This document shows, in pieces, positions 55,878 to 64,000 of a stretch of 64,000 nt of DNA. Source of the DNA: Paracoccus alcaliphilus. Lineage in GTDB: Bacteria > Pseudomonadota > Alphaproteobacteria > Rhodobacterales > Rhodobacteraceae. The DNA lies in the NCBI RefSeq assembly GCF_028553725.1, contig NZ_CP067124.1:630001-694000 (forward strand), read 5' to 3'. The notes under the pieces are model-generated. The model was not told where the DNA came from, ran no database searches, and was given only the letters and a program-made list of their open reading frames with translations. Numbering within the stretch: the stretch's first letter is position 1; the number at the start of each line of letters is the position of its first letter. A program made the translations under genes and the position numbers.

Positions 55878-57926
55878 ATGAGTGACACGCCAGAGCCGCT
55901 GAAACCGGCAAGCCCGGTGCGCAAGACCGCCGTGCGGGCCGCGCAGGCCGGGGCCAACCTGATCTGGCTGGTGCCGATCGTTGCGTTGATCGTGACGCTT
56001 GGCGTCGCCTGGAACGCCTATACCGGCCGTGGCGTGCTGATCGAGGTCGAATTTGCCGACGCCACCGGCATCACGCCGGGCGAAACCGCGCTGCGCTTTC
56101 GCGAGATCACCGTGGGCCGGGTGGAAGCGGTGCGTTTCACGCAGGACCTGTCGCGCGTCGTCGTGGAAATGCGGGTGGATAACGATGTCGCCCAGTTCAT
56201 CGACGAGGATGCCAGCTTCTGGATCGTGCGGCCTCAGGTCAGCGCGCAGGGCGTGACGCGGCTGGATACGGTGCTGACCGGGGCCTTTGTCGAGGGGTAT
56301 TGGGACGCCGATACCAGCGAATCCCAGCGTCATTTCATAGGGTTGGACCGCCCGCCGCTGATCCGCAGCGATGTGCCGGGCAGCTGGATCCGCCTGTCGA
56401 TGGAGGCGGGCGACGGGCTGTCCGAAGGCGCGCCGATCCTGCATCGCGGCGTGCAGGTGGGCCGGATGGAGAATATCCGCATCTCGGATGCCGACGACCG
56501 CGTGCTGGCCGATGCCTTCATCGAGGCGCCGCATGACGACAAGCTGACCTCGGCGACCGCGTTCTGGGATACCTCGGGTTTTTCGCTGTCCTTCGGGCCG
56601 CAGGGCCTGTCCTTCAATGTGAACTCGCTGGCCTCGGTTCTGCAGGGTGGCGTTGCCTTCGATACCATCGTCAGCGGTGGCACCGCCATCGAACCCGGCC
56701 ATGAATTCACCGTCCGCGTCGATGAGGCGACGGCGCGCAGCTCGATCTTCGCGCCCGAGGATGGCGAGCCCCTGCGGCTGAGCATGCTGATCGACGATTC
56801 CGTGCGCGGGCTGACCACCGGCGCGGATGTGCAGTTTCAGGGGCTGCGCGTCGGGCAGGTGACCGAATTGTCGGTCGCTGTCGATGAGGCGGCCGAAAGC
56901 CCTGCCCTGCAACAGCGGGTGAACATCTCTATCTGGCCGGAACGGATGGGCCTGCCCGAGGGATCTTCGCCCGAGGATGCGATGGAATTTCTGGAACGTG
57001 CGGTGCAGGACGGGGTGCGGGCGCGTGTCGCCTCGGCCGGGTTCTTCGGCGCAAGGCTGATGGTCGAGATGGTGACGATCCCCGATGCCGAACCCGCCGA
57101 AATCATCATGCGCGAGGATGATCTGCCGCTGATGCCCACCGCGCCCGGCGATATCGAGGATTTCTCGGACACCGCGCGTGGCTTTGTGGACCGGATCGGT
57201 GGCCTGCCCATCGAAGAGGCGTTGCAGGCCGCCACCGACATGATGAACAGCATCACCGCGCTGACCGCATCGCCCGCGGCGCAGGGCCTGCCCGCCAAGA
57301 TCAGCCAGACCGTGGATGATGCGCGCGTGGCCGTGGCCGATGTCGGCGCCATGACGACCGAGCTGCGAGAGGCCGGGACCGCCGCCAATCTGGCCCGCAT
57401 GATCGACGAGGCCGCCGAAGCCGCCGAGGCCGTCCGTCTGGCCGCCGCCGATGTGCCCCAGATGGTCGAGGATATCGACGCCGCCGCCGATTCCTTCAAC
57501 CAGATCGACTTTCTGGCCATCAGCACGCAGGCCGAGGGCATCCTGACCGATCTGCGCGCCATGCTGGGCAGCGAGGATGCCGAGCAATTGCCGCGCAACT
57601 TGTCCGATACGTTGCAGGCGGCATCCGGTCTGCTGAACGATCTGCGCGACGGCAATGCGGCGGGCAGCCTGAACAACGCCCTGCAATCGGCCAGCACCGC
57701 CGCCGACGAGATCGCGGCCTCGGTGCAGGAACTGCCCGGCCTGATCCGGCGTCTGCAAGCCACTGCCGCCCGCGCAGACGGGGTTCTGGCCAGCTATGGC
57801 GAGCGTTCGGCCTTCAATGCCGAGACCATCAACATGATGCGCGAGTTGCGCCGCGCCAGCGAGGCTTTCGGTTCGCTGGCCCGGATGATCGAACGCAACC
57901 CTCGCGCCTTCATTCTGGGACGATAA
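55878..57926 (+). CDS. pqiB: PqiB, MCE-domain intermembrane transport protein
   Basis: 682 aa. One N-terminal membrane helix (LIWLVPIVALIVTLGVAW) anchors three consecutive MCE/MlaD domains: GVLIEVEFADATGITPGETALRFREITVGRVEAV, then GLSEGAPILHRGVQVGRMENI, and LTTGADVQFQGLRVGQVTEL. A long alpha-helical C-terminal region of about 250 residues (FLERAVQDGVRARV onward) follows. E. coli PqiB stacks its MCE rings and ends in a needle formed by such helices; this protein is about 130 residues longer. Moves lipid between membranes. Confidence 0.93.
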   Translation: MSDTPEPLKPASPVRKTAVRAAQAGANLIWLVPIVALIVTLGVAWNAYTGRGVLIEVEFADATGITPGETALRFREITVGRVEAVRFTQDLSRVVVEMRVDNDVAQFIDEDASFWIVRPQVSAQGVTRLDTVLTGAFVEGYWDADTSESQRHFIGLDRPPLIRSDVPGSWIRLSMEAGDGLSEGAPILHRGVQVGRMENIRISDADDRVLADAFIEAPHDDKLTSATAFWDTSGFSLSFGPQGLSFNVNSLASVLQGGVAFDTIVSGGTAIEPGHEFTVRVDEATARSSIFAPEDGEPLRLSMLIDDSVRGLTTGADVQFQGLRVGQVTELSVAVDEAAESPALQQRVNISIWPERMGLPEGSSPEDAMEFLERAVQDGVRARVASAGFFGARLMVEMVTIPDAEPAEIIMREDDLPLMPTAPGDIEDFSDTARGFVDRIGGLPIEEALQAATDMMNSITALTASPAAQGLPAKISQTVDDARVAVADVGAMTTELREAGTAANLARMIDEAAEAAEAVRLAAADVPQMVEDIDAAADSFNQIDFLAISTQAEGILTDLRAMLGSEDAEQLPRNLSDTLQAASGLLNDLRDGNAAGSLNNALQSASTAADEIAASVQELPGLIRRLQATAARADGVLASYGERSAFNAETINMMRELRRASEAFGSLARMIERNPRAFILGR

Positions 57927-57929
57927 ACC

Positions 57930-58562
57930 ATGATTCTTGCCCGTTTTCTCCCTCTTTGCCTTGCGGCGCTGGTGCTGTCGGCTTGTTCCGACCCCGAAAA
58001 GACCAGCCGCTTTCTGATCGACCCGCCCGCGACCGGTGCGCAGGTCCCGAACCGTCTGGGCACGGTCGAATTGCGCGATGTGTCACTGCCGGAATACGCC
58101 TCGGGGCAAGAGGTGTCGTGGCAGACGGCGGATGGCGCCGTGCGCTCGAACCCGGACAACCTGTGGGCCGACAATCCGCAGCGCGCCTTTACCGAAACCC
58201 TGGCGCGAGAGATATCCAACATCTCGGGCGCGACGGTGATCGGGGAACCCTGGCCCCTGGCCGAGCCGCCGCAGCGACGGCTGGAGGTGCGGGTGGAAAA
58301 GGCGCTGGCGCAGGCGGATGGGGCGTTCCGTCTCAGCGGGCGCTATTTCGTATCGGACGAGGGGTTCGGCACCGGCGGCGCCAATCATGCCCGCAGTTTC
58401 GACATTACCGTGCCGCTGGGGTCGGATCAGCCCGCCGCCGTCGCGCAGGCCATGTCGCAGGCGATTTCGCAACTGGCCCAGCAGATCGCGACCCTGTCCG
58501 GCCCCGGCAGCACCATCGCCACCCGCAACCGCGCCGCCGACGATCCTTTCGCGATGTTCTAG
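57930..58562 (+). CDS. pqiC: PqiC, outer-membrane lipoprotein of the Pqi system
   Basis: 210 aa. A lipoprotein signal (LCLAALVLSACSD, lipobox LSAC) is followed by the ABC-type transport auxiliary fold: RFLIDPPATGAQVPNRLGTVELRDVSLPEYASGQEVSWQTADG and a C-terminal AQAMSQAISQLAQQIATL helix. It starts three bases after pqiB. It ends in a 4-base overlap with the convergent cysQ. Probably docks PqiB to the outer membrane. Confidence 0.92.
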   Translation: MILARFLPLCLAALVLSACSDPEKTSRFLIDPPATGAQVPNRLGTVELRDVSLPEYASGQEVSWQTADGAVRSNPDNLWADNPQRAFTETLAREISNISGATVIGEPWPLAEPPQRRLEVRVEKALAQADGAFRLSGRYFVSDEGFGTGGANHARSFDITVPLGSDQPAAVAQAMSQAISQLAQQIATLSGPGSTIATRNRAADDPFAMF

Positions 58563-59341
58563 GGCGCCAGCGCCCCAAGCAGCTGTTCATGCAGATGCGG
58601 CCCGGCGACGATCAGGCCGTCGATCATCGCGCGCGGACTGTTGAAGCGCATCCTTGCGCCGCGCCGGTCGGTGACGCTGGCCCCGGCGCGTTCCGCAATC
58701 AGGCTGCCCGCGGCGATGTCCCATTCCCAGACCGCCCGCAGCGACAGCGCCGCGTCGAAACGCCCCTGCCCGGCAAGGCACAGCCGCCACGCCAGAGAAG
58801 GCCGGAAATCGCGCTGGAACGGTGGCGTCACCCCGCCGCGCCAATGCGTGGCATCGGTCGCGGCGCGATAGGTCAGCACCCGCGCACCGTCGATATCGGC
58901 CTTGCTGGGCGCGATGGCCTGGCCGTTCATCAGCGCCGGGCCATCCGCGAAGGCGCTATAGCACAGATCGCGCACCGGCAGGTAAACCGCCGCCGCCACG
59001 ATCCGGTCGCCTTTGGCCACGGCCAGCGAATGGGCAAAGTGATCCTGCCCGTCGATAAAGGCGCGGGTGCCGTCGATCGGGTCGATGATGAAGCAATGCC
59101 CGGCATCCAGCCGCGACGGGTCGGCCTCGCTTTCCTCGGACAGCCAGCCATATTCGGGCCGCGCGCCCATCAGCAGATCGTGCAGCGCGTCGTTCACGGC
59201 CAGATCGGCCTCGGTCACCGGGCCTGCGTCATCGGCCTTGTCCCAGGCCCTCGGATGCTTGCGCCAGTAACGCAGCGCGATCTGCCCGGCATCGCGGGCC
59301 GCGCGTTCCAGCAGCGCCAGATCGTCCTCAGGCGCCGGCAA
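58559..59341 (-). CDS. cysQ: 3'(2'),5'-bisphosphate nucleotidase, CysQ/IMPase family
   Basis: 260 aa. The magnesium site DPIDGTRAFIDG and the EESEADPSRL segment are intact, as is WEWDIAAGSLIAERAGASVTDRRG. Family members dephosphorylate PAP from sulfate assimilation or inositol phosphates; CysQ is favoured by length and N-terminal region (LLERAARDAGQIALRYWRK). Overlaps the upstream TldD/PmbA gene by 14 bases. Confidence 0.88.
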   Translation of the reverse strand: MPAPEDDLALLERAARDAGQIALRYWRKHPRAWDKADDAGPVTEADLAVNDALHDLLMGARPEYGWLSEESEADPSRLDAGHCFIIDPIDGTRAFIDGQDHFAHSLAVAKGDRIVAAAVYLPVRDLCYSAFADGPALMNGQAIAPSKADIDGARVLTYRAATDATHWRGGVTPPFQRDFRPSLAWRLCLAGQGRFDAALSLRAVWEWDIAAGSLIAERAGASVTDRRGARMRFNSPRAMIDGLIVAGPHLHEQLLGALAP

Positions 59342-60701
59342 CAGTCATTCCCTCGACCAGCAGGCTGGGTACCTCTGCCGTGCGCCAGGGCAGCGCGTCA
59401 TTGGCGGCGCGCAGGGTCATCAGCATGTCGCGCAGATTGCCGGCGATGGTGCATTCGTTGACCGGATACGCGATCTGCCCGTTTTCCACCCAGAACCCCG
59501 CCGCGCCGCGCGAATAATCGCCCGTGGTGTCGTTGATCGAGGCCCCCAGCATCGAGGTCACGACCAGCCCGCGCCCCATATCCGCGACCAGATCGTCGCG
59601 GCTTTGGCGGCCAGAGGTCAGGGCGATATTGCTGATGGTCGGCGAGGGCGCAGAGGTCAGCCCCCGCGCCGCCGATCCGGTGCTGGCCATGCCCAGCTTG
59701 CGCCCGGTCGCCAGATCCAGCGTCCAGCCTTGCAGGATGCCGTCGCGGACGATGGCGCGGGACCGGGTTTCCAGCCCCTCGGCATCGAAGGGGCGCGAGG
59801 CCGGATAGCGCGGCTTCAGCGGGTCTTCGATCAGGTCCATGCCAGCGGGCAACACCGGCTGATCCAGCGCATCGCGCAGCCAGCTGGCGCCACGCGCCAC
59901 CGCCGCGCCGTTCACCGCGCCCAGCAGATGCCCGAGCAACGAGGCCGACACGCGGCGGTCGAACAGAATCGGAAAGGCCCCGGTCGGCGGCTTGCGCGAT
60001 CCGGCGCGGGCCAGCGTGCGTTCGGCGGCCAGCCGGCCGATTTCCTCGGGCTGTGGCAGATCGCTGGCCCAGACGCGGGATTCGGCGGCATAGTCACGCT
60101 CCATCCCCAGCCCCTCGCCGGTGATGGCGACGGCGGAAATCACATGGGTGCTGCGCTCATACCCGCCGGAAAACCCGTTGCTGGCCGCGATCCACAACTG
60201 GCGGCGGCTGAAACTGGCATTGGCGGCCTCGACCTGAGAGATGCCGGGCTGCGACAGGGTCGCGGCCTCGGTCCGCAGGGCCAGGTCCTGCAATTCCGCC
60301 GGGGTCGGGTCGGGCAGGTCGTCGGCGATCTGCAAACCCTGCGCATCGCGGCGCGGGCCCAACTGGTCGGGATCGGCCAGCCCCAGCATGTCATCCACCG
60401 GCGCCTCGCGCGCCATGGCGACGGCGCGGGAGGCCATGGCGTCGATGGTGGCCTGATCGTGATCGCTGCCCGACACGCAGGCCTGACGACCGCCCACCAG
60501 CACGCGCAGCCCGATCTCGGCCCCGTCGGCGCTGTCGGCATGTTCCAGCGCACCGCCGCGCACGTCGATGCTGATCGAATGGCCGCGGATCGCCAGCGCG
60601 TCGGCCTGATCGGCCCCCGCCCGGCGCGCGGCATCCAGCAGCACCTCGGCCAGATTGCGCAGTTTCGTGGTTGCGTTGTCGTGAGTGTCGTTGCCCGACA
60701 T
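59328..60701 (-). CDS. TldD/PmbA family metalloprotease-like protein
   Basis: 457 aa. The length and N-terminal AEVLLDAARRAGADQADALAIRG resemble PmbA (TldE); RMEGLETRSRAIVRDG-type region appears as FDAEGLETRSRAIVRDGILQGWTLDLATGRKLG and the C-terminal block GRGLVVTSMLGASINDTTGDYSRGAAGFWVENGQIAYPVNECTIAGNLRDML is characteristic. TldD and TldE act together to degrade or mature peptides. Partner not in window. ATG 60701 after CAGGGGATTGGCC. Confidence 0.93.
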   Translation of the reverse strand: MSGNDTHDNATTKLRNLAEVLLDAARRAGADQADALAIRGHSISIDVRGGALEHADSADGAEIGLRVLVGGRQACVSGSDHDQATIDAMASRAVAMAREAPVDDMLGLADPDQLGPRRDAQGLQIADDLPDPTPAELQDLALRTEAATLSQPGISQVEAANASFSRRQLWIAASNGFSGGYERSTHVISAVAITGEGLGMERDYAAESRVWASDLPQPEEIGRLAAERTLARAGSRKPPTGAFPILFDRRVSASLLGHLLGAVNGAAVARGASWLRDALDQPVLPAGMDLIEDPLKPRYPASRPFDAEGLETRSRAIVRDGILQGWTLDLATGRKLGMASTGSAARGLTSAPSPTISNIALTSGRQSRDDLVADMGRGLVVTSMLGASINDTTGDYSRGAAGFWVENGQIAYPVNECTIAGNLRDMLMTLRAANDALPWRTAEVPSLLVEGMTVAGA

Positions 60702-60752
60702 GGCCAATCCCCTGATCTTCGCGCCGATGGTAGAGCGTTCCACGACCGGCGC

Positions 60753-60785
60753 AAATGAAAAGGGCCGGGAAAAGCCCCCGGCCCC
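60753..60785 (-). terminator. Rho-independent terminator of the DUF2125 gene
   Basis: GGGCCGGG and CCCGGCCC (60762-60769 with 60777-60784) form a perfect eight-base stem. On the minus strand it is followed by TTTTCATTT. It is 19 bases after the DUF2125 stop and before the TldD/PmbA start. Confidence 0.9.
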
Positions 60786-60803
60786 GTCGCGTTCCGGCAG
60801 GTT

Positions 60804-62405
60804 TTACTTCACCTGTTGTCCATTGGCAAAGATCGAACCGCCTTCGCGGAATTCCAGTTCGGTCCGCAGGTTGTCGGGATCGTCATTCACCGGCTTGGCG
60901 AACATCGCCAGCATCATGCGAATGCCCATTGCCTGTTCCTGCGGGATGGCGCCCATCGCGATCAGCTTGTCGATCAGGCCGCTGACGCCGGTGAAATTGC
61001 CCTCGATCGTGCCGACGGGTTCCTGCGGGTTCTGGCTCAGGTCCAACTCTCCGGTGACATCCGCCGTGACACCCACCGCATCCAGCGCCAGCTTGGCGAT
61101 GCGCAGGGTCTGCGGCACGAAGGGCATGTCCTGGACATCCGTGCCGTCAGCGCCGTCGGCAAGTGCGTCGCCGGTGGCGTCGTCCCCATCCGCCTGTTCA
61201 CCGTCCGCCTGTTCGGTCAGGGTCTGGCCGAAATCGGGGTCGAACAGGTTGTCATTGACCAGCAGGTCGCCATCCAGATCAATGGCCAGCGAGGCCGGAT
61301 CGCGCGGCAGTTGCTGATCGGCATCGAACAGATCCCAGATCTCGTCCGAGAGGGTCAGGCCGGCCAGTTCATAGGCGAATTTGAACGGCTGCGGCGTGTC
61401 AGACTGAAGCACCGGAATGGCCATCGCGCCCGAGGCGCTGTCGGCGGCATAGGTGATCGGGAACGGCAGGGACGAGACATTCACCTCGGCTTCGGTCCGG
61501 CCCGAATTGCCGCTGTAGCTGAAGCCCTTTTCCGAAAGCTCCATCACCAACTCGCTGTTTTCGGCGCTGAAGCTGCCCGACGCTTCTTCGGGCTGGCCCT
61601 CGGGGTTCTGGCCCGAGAAGTGGAAGCTGCCGGCGATCGGCCCGCTGGAGAAGGTGCCGTCAGTGAACAGGCCCGCCGTCAGCGCGGCGGTCATGTCATT
61701 GGTCAGATCGACCTCGCCCGCGGGCGTGATCATGCTGCCTTTCATCACCATGTCGGTGACCTCGAAGCTGCCTTCGATCCGGCCATCCTGCGGCGTGCCA
61801 TCCTCGGACGGTGGCTGATCGGCGGCGAATTCGGCGGTCAGCTTGGCCGCCGTCATGTCATAGACCGATTCGGTGCCCTCGGTCAGTTTTGTGGTCTGCG
61901 TCCCGGCCAGATCGGTCAGACTGATGTTCAGGGGCATTTCCACCCCTTCCGACAGCTCGCCGAAATTCACGCTCAGCGTCATGGTGGGATAGGTGAAATC
62001 GTGACGCAGATCCTCGGGCGTGCCGGAACTGATCATCTCGTTGCCCGGCATCGCGATCACCATGCTGACTTCCATGTCATCGGCATCGGGCATCGGGCTG
62101 GTGAAATCGGCGGTGATGTCGCCGTCGAACACGGTACGCACATTGGCGTCGCCGGTCTGTTGCAGCGTCACCTTCGGGATCAGGATATTGGTGGTGTAAT
62201 CCTCGTTTTCGGGGGATTTGATGACCACATCGCCAAGCGTCAGGGTATCGCCGCCATCATTCTCCTGACCGACAACGACTTCGTAACCAATTCTGTTGTA
62301 ATAGTCGGTCAGGTTTTCCCAGACCTGTGAAGGGGTCACCTCGGCAAAAAGCGGCGCCGCACCCGCGATCAGCGCGATGGTCGAGGTTGCAAGGGTTCTG
62401 AACAT
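60804..62405 (-). CDS. DUF2125 domain-containing exported protein
   Basis: 533 aa with signal peptide (MFRTLATSTIALIAGAAPLFAEV). The beta-strand-rich body resembles DUF2125 proteins: AEVTPSQVWENLTDYYNRIGYEV, VTLQQTGDANVRTVFDGDITADFT, FKFAYELAGLTLSDEIWDLFD and LRIAKLALDAVGVTADVTGEL. An acidic imperfect repeat near residue 410 (EQADGEQADGDDATGDALADGADG) breaks the domain. Function unknown; probably periplasmic lipid- or membrane-associated. The start at 62405 sits after AAAGG; an upstream ATG at 62441 is possible. Confidence 0.85.
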   Translation of the reverse strand: MFRTLATSTIALIAGAAPLFAEVTPSQVWENLTDYYNRIGYEVVVGQENDGGDTLTLGDVVIKSPENEDYTTNILIPKVTLQQTGDANVRTVFDGDITADFTSPMPDADDMEVSMVIAMPGNEMISSGTPEDLRHDFTYPTMTLSVNFGELSEGVEMPLNISLTDLAGTQTTKLTEGTESVYDMTAAKLTAEFAADQPPSEDGTPQDGRIEGSFEVTDMVMKGSMITPAGEVDLTNDMTAALTAGLFTDGTFSSGPIAGSFHFSGQNPEGQPEEASGSFSAENSELVMELSEKGFSYSGNSGRTEAEVNVSSLPFPITYAADSASGAMAIPVLQSDTPQPFKFAYELAGLTLSDEIWDLFDADQQLPRDPASLAIDLDGDLLVNDNLFDPDFGQTLTEQADGEQADGDDATGDALADGADGTDVQDMPFVPQTLRIAKLALDAVGVTADVTGELDLSQNPQEPVGTIEGNFTGVSGLIDKLIAMGAIPQEQAMGIRMMLAMFAKPVNDDPDNLRTELEFREGGSIFANGQQVK

Positions 62406-62480
62406 GCCGAATACCTTTCGCAGTTCTTCAAAATACGCCATTTGTCGCACAGCGGCCTGGCAAGTGAAAGGTACGACCTC

Positions 62481-63107
62481 GTGATAGATGTGCGGATAGA
62501 TGCTTATTCGGCGACCCTGACAATCGACCGTCAGGAAAAGGCCAATTCGCTGACCGAGGCGATGCTGCGCGACCTGACCGGGCATCTGGATGATCTGGCC
62601 GGGCGCGACGATATCCGCGCGGTGATCCTGACCGGCGCCGGGCGGGTGTTTTCAGCCGGTGCCGATCTGGACGAGGCCAAAGCCGGGCTGGCGAAATCCC
62701 CCGAATGGGAACGCCTGTCGGCGCGGATGGCGACCATGCCCTGCCTGACCATCGCGGCACTGAACGGCACGCTGGCGGGCGGCGCCTTCGGCATGGTGCT
62801 GGCCTGCGATCTGCGCATCGCCGTGCCCGAGGCGCGGTTCTTCTATCCGGTGATGAAGCTGGGCTTTCTGCCGCAACCCAGCGATCCGCGCCGCCTGACA
62901 CAGCTGATCGGCGCGGCGCGGGCCAAGATGATCCTGATGGCAGGCGCCCGGATCGAGGCGCGCGAGGCACTGGCATGGGGGCTGGTCGAACGGCTGGTCC
63001 CGGCGCAGGGCCTGATGGCTGCCGCGCAGGAACTGGCGGGGGATTGTCTGGCCGCCGATGGCGGTCATGTCATGGCGATCAAGGCGATGATCGGTCAGCG
63101 CCCGTAA
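62481..63107 (+). CDS. Enoyl-CoA hydratase/isomerase family protein (crotonase fold)
   Basis: 208 aa. Oxyanion hole parts are GRVFSAGADLDEAK and NGTLAGGAFGMVLACDLRIAVPEARFFYPVMKLGFLPQPSDPRRL. The chain is about 50 residues shorter than usual enoyl-CoA hydratases and the C-terminal helical part is reduced. Substrate unknown. The GTG at 62481 is chosen for the GAAAGG upstream; a TTG at 62442 would extend it. Confidence 0.83.
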   Translation: MIDVRIDAYSATLTIDRQEKANSLTEAMLRDLTGHLDDLAGRDDIRAVILTGAGRVFSAGADLDEAKAGLAKSPEWERLSARMATMPCLTIAALNGTLAGGAFGMVLACDLRIAVPEARFFYPVMKLGFLPQPSDPRRLTQLIGAARAKMILMAGARIEAREALAWGLVERLVPAQGLMAAAQELAGDCLAADGGHVMAIKAMIGQRP

Positions 63108-63140
63108 ATCCGGCACCCGCAAACCGGTGACAAGTCGCGG

Positions 63141-63482
63141 TCAGGAATAGGCCGCTTCCTTGCCGAAATGGCGGCACAGCATGTAATAGACCACCGCGCG
63201 ATATTTGCTGCGGTTGGAACGGCCGTATTTCTCGACCACCGCGTCGATGGCCTGCGACAGTTCCGGCCCGCTGGCAAGGCCCAGCTTCTTGACCAGATAA
63301 TTGGCGCTGATCCGGTCAAGCTCTGCCTGATCGGACGAGGCGACGGTTTCCGCATCGGCGTTATAGATCGAGGGTCCGCAACCGATCGTGACCTTGGTCA
63401 GCAGGTCCAGATCGGGTTCTTCCCCCAGCTTGTCGCGAATATCGGCGGCATATTTGGCAATCAGGTCGTCGCGTCTGCTCAT
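63141..63482 (-). CDS. DUF2853 family protein
   Basis: 113 aa, soluble. Family segments: LIAKYAADIRDKLGEEPDLDLLTKVTIGCGPSIYNADAETVAS and LVKKLGLASGPELSQAIDAVVEKYGRSNRSKYRAVVYYMLCRHFGK. Function unknown. The ATG at 63482 has GGAGGGA four bases upstream, decisive against the in-frame start at 63509. Confidence 0.9.
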   Translation of the reverse strand: MSRRDDLIAKYAADIRDKLGEEPDLDLLTKVTIGCGPSIYNADAETVASSDQAELDRISANYLVKKLGLASGPELSQAIDAVVEKYGRSNRSKYRAVVYYMLCRHFGKEAAYS

Positions 63483-63594
63483 CACGTCCCTCCGGTCGAT
63501 ATATGTCATCCGGGGGAAGGATGCGGCGCGGATGGCCGCCGATCAAGCCCTGATCGCGGGGACGCCGCTGCGATTGCGCAGCGTCCCGCTGATG

Positions 63595-64000
63595 TCAGAC
63601 CCGTTCCAGCGCGATGGCGATGCCTTGCCCCACGCCGATGCACATGGTGGAAAGCGAGCGTCTGGCCCCCTTCAGCGACAGTTCCAGCGCAGCCGTGCCG
63701 GTGATCCGCGCCCCCGACATGCCCAGTGGATGACCCAGCGCAATCGCGCCGCCATTGGGGTTCACGCGCGGGTCGTCATCGGCAATGCCCAGATCGCGCA
63801 GCGTGGCCAGACCCTGGCTGGCAAAGGCCTCGTTCAGCTCGATCACGTCGAAATCGGCAGGACTCAGCCCCAGCCGCGCCATCAGCTTCCTGCTGGCGGG
63901 CGCGGGGCCGAAGCCCATGATCCGCGGCGGAACGCCCGCGGTGGCGCCACCCAGAACGCGGGCAATCGGGGTCAGCCCGTATTTCTTCCCCGCGTCCGCC
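63595..64000 (-). CDS. Thiolase, C-terminal part (probable 3-oxoadipyl-CoA or acetyl-CoA acyltransferase)
   Basis: About 134 residues are visible and the gene continues past the right edge. IARVLGGATAGVPPRIMGFGPAPASRKLMARLG, VIELNEAFASQGLATLRDLG, NPNGGAIALGHPLGMSGARI (catalytic His) and LSTMCIGVGQGIAIALERV (catalytic Cys) are those of a thiolase, nearest in appearance to PcaF. It is only a moderate match with the other thiolase in the window (9300-10481). The phenylacetate or beta-ketoadipate pathway is plausible but not shown. Confidence 0.9.
   Translation of the reverse strand, partial: ADAGKKYGLTPIARVLGGATAGVPPRIMGFGPAPASRKLMARLGLSPADFDVIELNEAFASQGLATLRDLGIADDDPRVNPNGGAIALGHPLGMSGARITGTAALELSLKGARRSLSTMCIGVGQGIAIALERV

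Noticed and set aside
54888..57758. 956-residue minus-strand open frame
   Set aside because: Antisense to pqiA halves and pqiB. No start signal or family features.

Overview
The window is a GC-rich, gene-dense chromosomal segment from an alphaproteobacterium. It is most likely a Rhodobacteraceae/Paracoccaceae member close to Paracoccus. This rests on the glutathione-linked formaldehyde genes gfa, adhI and fghA lying near each other, the alphaproteobacterial general stress locus phyR/nepR/ecfG, the order parB-parA-rsmG-mnmG-mnmE-rho-hemJ, and a dispersed palindromic repeat of a kind I associate with this family. The taxonomic call is inference from gene content; no rRNA or tRNA gene was seen. 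About 67 complete genes, two genes cut by the window ends and one doubtful 18-codon ORF are annotated. Most genes are ordinary chromosomal housekeeping genes, and I see no prophage, transposase, CRISPR array or defence island.

Layout. 0-8 kb: msrQ (cut by the window start), msrP, recQ and yggT on the minus strand, then a thioesterase, an MFS permease, mepA, an esterase-like phytase protein and a queuosine-precursor transporter on the plus strand. 8.05-8.27 kb: a gene-free stretch with a very strong Shine-Dalgarno sequence, an 18-codon ORF, several hairpins and a terminator, which I read as an uncharacterised small structured transcript. 8.4-16 kb: a DMT exporter, a thiolase, a ModE-like regulator, glpD-glpK, a lytic transglycosylase lipoprotein, a PaaI thioesterase and a GST. 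16-22 kb: a minus-strand run of leuS, lptE, holA and a flavoprotein whose coding region carries a copy of the dispersed repeat. 22-29.7 kb: a porin, yggS, an L,D-transpeptidase, a UbiH-type hydroxylase, a UDP-galactopyranose mutase/glycosyltransferase pair and two tandem HAD phosphatases. 29.8-37.2 kb: an MFS permease, lolA, the formaldehyde genes with a ClpP-type protease among them, grpE and hrcA. 37.2-40.2 kb: rph, rdgB, hemW and ybaN.

40-50 kb is the replication-origin neighbourhood. parB-parA-rsmG-mnmG-mnmE-rho-hemJ read leftward and aroE-coaE-dnaQ-yihY read rightward. Between them is a 481-bp gene-free region with four perfect DnaA boxes and an AT-rich core (oriC). Two perfect 16-bp parS sites lie at the starts of rsmG and mnmG. 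51-54.4 kb holds the general stress response module: phyR, divergent from nepR-ecfG-histidine kinase, with nepR only 49 codons long and an EcfG-type promoter in front of it. 54.5-58.6 kb is a PqiABC-type envelope lipid-transport operon in which PqiA is split into two genes. The right end has cysQ, a TldD/PmbA protein, a DUF2125 protein with its own terminator, an enoyl-CoA hydratase, a DUF2853 protein and the 3' end of a thiolase running off the window.
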